A stretch of DNA of 64,000 nt from Luteolibacter flavescens. GTDB taxonomy: Bacteria > Verrucomicrobiota > Verrucomicrobiia > Verrucomicrobiales > Akkermansiaceae. The stretch spans positions 62,001-126,000 of the forward strand of contig NZ_JAPDDS010000004.1 in assembly GCF_025950085.1 (NCBI RefSeq). The letters run 5' to 3'. A program made the position numbers and the translations under genes. The notes beneath the pieces are model-generated. The model worked only from the letters and a program-made list of their open reading frames with translations. It did no database searches and had not been told where the DNA came from. Below, one piece after another: positions 60,533 through 64,000 of this stretch (the first letter of the stretch is position 1; the number at the start of each line of letters is the position of its first letter).

Positions 60533-63500
60533 ATGAAAAACCCGCGCCCTCGCGCCCTCATTGTCGCTTTTTTGCGCCAGCCCCGAGGCTTTGCCTTGGT
60601 CATATCGCTCTCGCTGATGGTCCTGCTGACGGTCCTGGCGGTCGGCCTGCTGGGACTGTCCAGCCTGTCGCTGGCCACCTCGTCCCGTGAGTCGGACCTG
60701 GCCGAGGCGCGTGCGAATGCGCGGATGGCGCTGTCGCTGGCGATCGCCCAGCTCCAGAAGCAGACCGGGCCGGACCAGCGGGTGACGACCGCGGCGGACC
60801 AGCTCAGCACGGGCGATGGCTCGGAGAGCGCCGCCGCACCGGGCCAGCGGCACTGGACGGGCGTGTATCGCTCGTGGGGCACGACTTCCACGACGCGGCC
60901 CGCGCCGGAGTTCCTGACCTGGCTGGTGTCGGGCGAGACGCGCTCGCTGAATACGGTGGATGCGGCGAAGGGCGGCTCGGCAGGTGGCCAGGGCGAGATC
61001 TCGCTGGTGGGTGCCGGGACCGTGGGTAGCAACCGCCCGGAGAGCGAGGTGAGGGTGCCCGCGCTCACGGTGGATTCGCTGGCGGGTGGCGATTCCCGCA
61101 TCGGCTGGTGGACGGGTGACCAGGGGATCAAGGCCGCGATGGCCACGCCGCCGATGTCGAATGAAACCTCCGTGGCCGCCGTGCGTTCGTCGCTGCAGGG
61201 AGCGCCGCGGAATGCCGTGGAATACGTCTCCGCAGGGACGGAGAAGCCCTTCGCCCAGCTCGACCTGAAAGACCCGAAGGTCTCGCTCGTGACCGGCTGG
61301 CAGCAGTCCGCCTTTCTCGCGACCGACCGGAATTCGCCGCGCGGTCTCTTCCATGACATCGCTCCTTTCTCCACCGGCCTGCTGACGAACCAGCGCACGG
61401 GCGGCTTCCGCAAGGATCTCTCGATGCAGCTCGAGCGCGATCCCGCCCGGGCAAACAGCCAGCTCACCACGGCCCGCGCGACCAACGTGCTCTACCGCTC
61501 CGGCGGTGAGAATGGCATCAATCTCCACGAGCTGTGGGCCTACTACACGCTCTACAAGGACGTGAAGACGAACGGCAGCTACCGCTACACGACCGGCGGC
61601 ACCTTGCCCTCGAATACCCCGCACCTGCTCGTGGCCGATGGCCCGAGCAAATGCGTGGCGGACAGCTACTTCTACTTCAAGCAGCCGGTCATCACCAGCT
61701 ACCAGGTGGTGCTCTCGCTGAAGACCGAGGTGGTGAACGGCCAGAACGAGCTGAACGTGGTGATGGACCCGGTCATCACCTTCTGGAACCCGCTCGACAT
61801 CCCGGTGGTGGTGCCGACGAGTTCGTTCTTCTCGGTGAAATACTGGTCGATCCCGTACGACATCGTCGTGACTGTCGGCGGCAGGACCTACGTCTGCCCG
61901 CTGATCCGCGCCTTCTCCGGCAGCGACAGCAATTTCCTATCGCTGGTCGCGGGGAACGGCGTGCAGCAACTCGTCTTCAAGCCCGGCGAGGTGATCAAGG
62001 TGTCCCAGTCGGACGGATTGGTCGCGGGCGGGGTGAATCACTCGCTGCAGGCAAAGGCGGGCTTCAACTTCGGCAACGGCCTGCGCTACCCGCTGAAGGA
62101 CGAGAACGGCAACAAGGTCAACGTGCCCGCGAACAGCACGGTGATCTACCAGGCTCGGCCGAACAACTACACGGCGGGATCCGCCGGCACCGGTCTGGTG
62201 CCTCCGGGCTACGGCACGCACACGCGCCACTTCTCCACGACGCACCATGAGGTGTACGTGGGATGGGATCGCAAGGGGAAGAGCGAGGGCAGCCTCGGCT
62301 ACGGCGGGATGTATGTGGACTTCGACTTCGGCTACCGCCGGGTGAAGACGACCGAGCTGCGCGCGGAGAACACGGGTGGCAACAAGCCTGCCGCCGCACG
62401 CATGAATGCGAAGCAGCACCCGCAGGTCTTCCGCGCGATCACGGAGGCGATGGGCCGTCCGCTGTCCTCAGGCCAGCTCGCGGGAAGCAAGTCACCGATC
62501 GCGATCCTTTCCTACAATGCGAAAACGGAGGGCAGCACGGACGCCTCCGCGCGCACGCGCTACCTGGGCCGCTTCAATCCGCGCGCGCATCACGTGGACT
62601 TCTACGACCTGAGCCAGAGGGAGCGCGACCTGCTGCCGTACGAATACACGGTGGATCCGCTGGATAGCTGGAAGAACCGCGCGCTGGAGATCAGCCCCTC
62701 GGGGAATGCCTACTTCGGCGGCGGGATGAATGCGCAGCTCGGCAGCAGCTTCGTGACGACGCACTCGGTGCCGCGGGAGCCCATCGTCTCGCTCGCGGCA
62801 CTCCAGCACTCGTGCGCGAATGGCTTCGAGATCCTCCAGCCGAAGGACGGATACGCCTGCCTGAATGCACGCGAGCCGATGCTGCCGCAGGTGTCGCACG
62901 CGATCGGGAATTCGGTCGCTCCGCCTATCCTCGCGCCGAACCAGGTGGAGAGCACGCTGAGCGGTGGCCGCGCGGTGGCGGATCACTCTTACCTCGCGAA
63001 TCTCAACCTGTGGGATGACTGGTACTTCTCCGGCATCGCGCCGCAGGAGCGCCCAAGCTTCGGGCCGAAGACGCGCGCGCTCCGCCAGGTGGCGCAGGAA
63101 TTCCTGGATGGCACCGCGAAGCTCCCGACCGTGCGCTACCTGCCGGAGACGGGGAACGAGGACATCAACCAGCTCATGATGAAGCTCTTCGCGGGTGTGA
63201 ATCCGACGGAGGCCGCGACGCAGCTCACCGCCTCGCTGATCCGGGTGGATGGCATGTTCAATGTGAACTCGACTTCCGTGGAGGCATGGAAGGCCGTGCT
63301 GGGCAGCCTGAAGGGCCGCGAGATCGTGACCCGCACGAATGAAGGCCGCGAGAGCGTCGCCGCGCCGGGCGATGGCGAGGTGCCGGTGGCGGGCCTGATG
63401 TCGCCGGTGGACATGGTCGCGGATGGGAAGACCTCGCAGATCAAGGACGAGCGGCAGTGGATCGGCCGCCGCGTGATCACCGAGGACGAGATCGACCAGC

Positions 63501-64000
63501 TCGCCCGCGCGATCGTGAAGGAAGTCCGCAAGCGCGGGCCCTTCCTCTCGCTCGGTGATTTCGTGAACCGCCGCCTCGGCAGCGACCGGGATCTCGCGCG
63601 TGCCGGGGCGATCCAGAATGCGCTGGATTCCGACGAGGTGGACATCAATGCCGCCTGGAGGCAGGGCGACCGCGCCGTCGCGGAGACGGTGACGAAGCGC
63701 TTCGCCTTCCCCGAGGCGGAGGAGGGCCCGGCGGGCTATGGCATGCCGGGCGTGGTGAAGCAGGGCGATATCCTGACGCCGATCGCGCCGATCCTTTCCG
63801 CCCGCTCGGACAGCTTCGTGGTCCGTGCCTACGGCGAGAGCGTGGACAAGGACGGCAAGGTGCTCGCGCGTGCCTGGTGCGAGGCGACGGTCGAGCGCAG
63901 CCGGAACTTCGTCGATCCGGAGGACAAGCCGGAGACGGCCATCATCAGTCTCTCGCGCGATGCGAACCGTGCCTTCGGCCGCCGCTACGAGATGACCTCC
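60533..64000 (+). CDS. Verru_Chthon cassette protein A (partial, continues past window)
   Basis: The frame stays open from the ATG at 60533 to the last base (1,156 residues so far). The N-terminus has a prepilin-like segment: a basic leader MKNPRPRALIVAFLRQPRG, a cleavage-type G|FALV junction and a hydrophobic helix (VISLSLMVLLTVLAVGLLG), then an alanine-rich helix (EARANARMALSLAIAQLQKQ). This is the hallmark of protein A of the four-gene Verru_Chthon cassette first noted in Verrucomicrobium and Chthoniobacter. The large C-terminal part is beta-rich with PQVSHAIGNS and RPLSSGQLAGSKSP segments. Proteins B-D are expected just beyond the window. Function is unknown; a pseudopilin-based surface or secretion structure is suspected. 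Confidence 0.85.
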   Translation, partial: MKNPRPRALIVAFLRQPRGFALVISLSLMVLLTVLAVGLLGLSSLSLATSSRESDLAEARANARMALSLAIAQLQKQTGPDQRVTTAADQLSTGDGSESAAAPGQRHWTGVYRSWGTTSTTRPAPEFLTWLVSGETRSLNTVDAAKGGSAGGQGEISLVGAGTVGSNRPESEVRVPALTVDSLAGGDSRIGWWTGDQGIKAAMATPPMSNETSVAAVRSSLQGAPRNAVEYVSAGTEKPFAQLDLKDPKVSLVTGWQQSAFLATDRNSPRGLFHDIAPFSTGLLTNQRTGGFRKDLSMQLERDPARANSQLTTARATNVLYRSGGENGINLHELWAYYTLYKDVKTNGSYRYTTGGTLPSNTPHLLVADGPSKCVADSYFYFKQPVITSYQVVLSLKTEVVNGQNELNVVMDPVITFWNPLDIPVVVPTSSFFSVKYWSIPYDIVVTVGGRTYVCPLIRAFSGSDSNFLSLVAGNGVQQLVFKPGEVIKVSQSDGLVAGGVNHSLQAKAGFNFGNGLRYPLKDENGNKVNVPANSTVIYQARPNNYTAGSAGTGLVPPGYGTHTRHFSTTHHEVYVGWDRKGKSEGSLGYGGMYVDFDFGYRRVKTTELRAENTGGNKPAAARMNAKQHPQVFRAITEAMGRPLSSGQLAGSKSPIAILSYNAKTEGSTDASARTRYLGRFNPRAHHVDFYDLSQRERDLLPYEYTVDPLDSWKNRALEISPSGNAYFGGGMNAQLGSSFVTTHSVPREPIVSLAALQHSCANGFEILQPKDGYACLNAREPMLPQVSHAIGNSVAPPILAPNQVESTLSGGRAVADHSYLANLNLWDDWYFSGIAPQERPSFGPKTRALRQVAQEFLDGTAKLPTVRYLPETGNEDINQLMMKLFAGVNPTEAATQLTASLIRVDGMFNVNSTSVEAWKAVLGSLKGREIVTRTNEGRESVAAPGDGEVPVAGLMSPVDMVADGKTSQIKDERQWIGRRVITEDEIDQLARAIVKEVRKRGPFLSLGDFVNRRLGSDRDLARAGAIQNALDSDEVDINAAWRQGDRAVAETVTKRFAFPEAEEGPAGYGMPGVVKQGDILTPIAPILSARSDSFVVRAYGESVDKDGKVLARAWCEATVERSRNFVDPEDKPETAIISLSRDANRAFGRRYEMTS

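Noticed and set aside
1..64000. CRISPR arrays, tRNA/rRNA genes, prophage or insertion-sequence elements
   Set aside because: No regular direct-repeat array, cloverleaf with a T-arm consensus, rRNA stretch, integrase or transposase reading was found on either strand.

Overview
The window reads as one continuous high-GC bacterial chromosome segment. The best guess at the organism is a member of the Verrucomicrobiota, close to Luteolibacter/Verrucomicrobiaceae. This rests on gene types rather than any marker gene: a Verru_Chthon cassette protein A at the right edge, a DUF6797-type beta-propeller/cytochrome c, very large secreted repeat proteins, sparse Shine-Dalgarno sequences, and intergenic palindromic repeats of a kind common in that phylum. 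Menaquinone synthesis (MenD) and many Sec/Tat-exported proteins fit a Gram-negative, outer-membrane-bearing cell (OmpP1/FadL porin, autotransporter-like barrel). No rRNA, tRNA, CRISPR array, prophage or insertion sequence could be supported.

Layout. 1-10.4 kb: the 3' end of menD, a GreA/B-like factor, a Spx/ArsC-like protein, a Ca-dependent PI-PLC-like enzyme, a DUF6797 cytochrome, a zinc-ribbon membrane protein, an outer-membrane barrel, a cbpA-cbpM chaperone pair and a small lipoprotein. 10.4-18.9 kb: VanZ-like protein, a brnTA toxin-antitoxin pair, a GldF/GldG/DUF4340 export-type operon without its ATPase, a Sel1-repeat protein, stand-alone coaB and a coupled membrane protein. 18.9-19.6 kb: a non-coding cluster of inverted repeats.

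20.2-28.7 kb is the most interesting part. It holds an rppH-like Nudix gene, then a tightly overlapping block: a PhcB-like methyltransferase, a double histidine kinase carrying an internal receiver, and a PhcQ-like response regulator. An AraC-type regulator follows. The order and domains match the phcBSRQ fatty-acid-methyl-ester quorum-sensing locus of Ralstonia, but the PhcS and PhcR functions appear fused in one 901-residue protein. Convergent to it lie a FadL-type lipid porin and a HxxxDG acyltransferase.

28.7-43.7 kb: class II fumarase, an Fn3/EF-hand/putative-Ig mosaic exoprotein, a small secreted protein, a fused metallo-beta-lactamase exonuclease/ATP-dependent DNA ligase next to a macro-domain protein, a Tat-exported phospholipase C, an SDR enzyme, a membrane zinc peptidase, a vapBC-type pair and a UvrD/Rep helicase. 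43.9-58.8 kb is an exoprotein island: three unknown secreted proteins, a GH43 glycosidase, a membrane protein, a 2,946-residue secreted protein with three tandem modules of about 420 residues, and another secreted protein. The window ends with asnS and the 5' part of a Verru_Chthon cassette A gene.

All calls come from reading the sequence and remembered family motifs. No database search was run.
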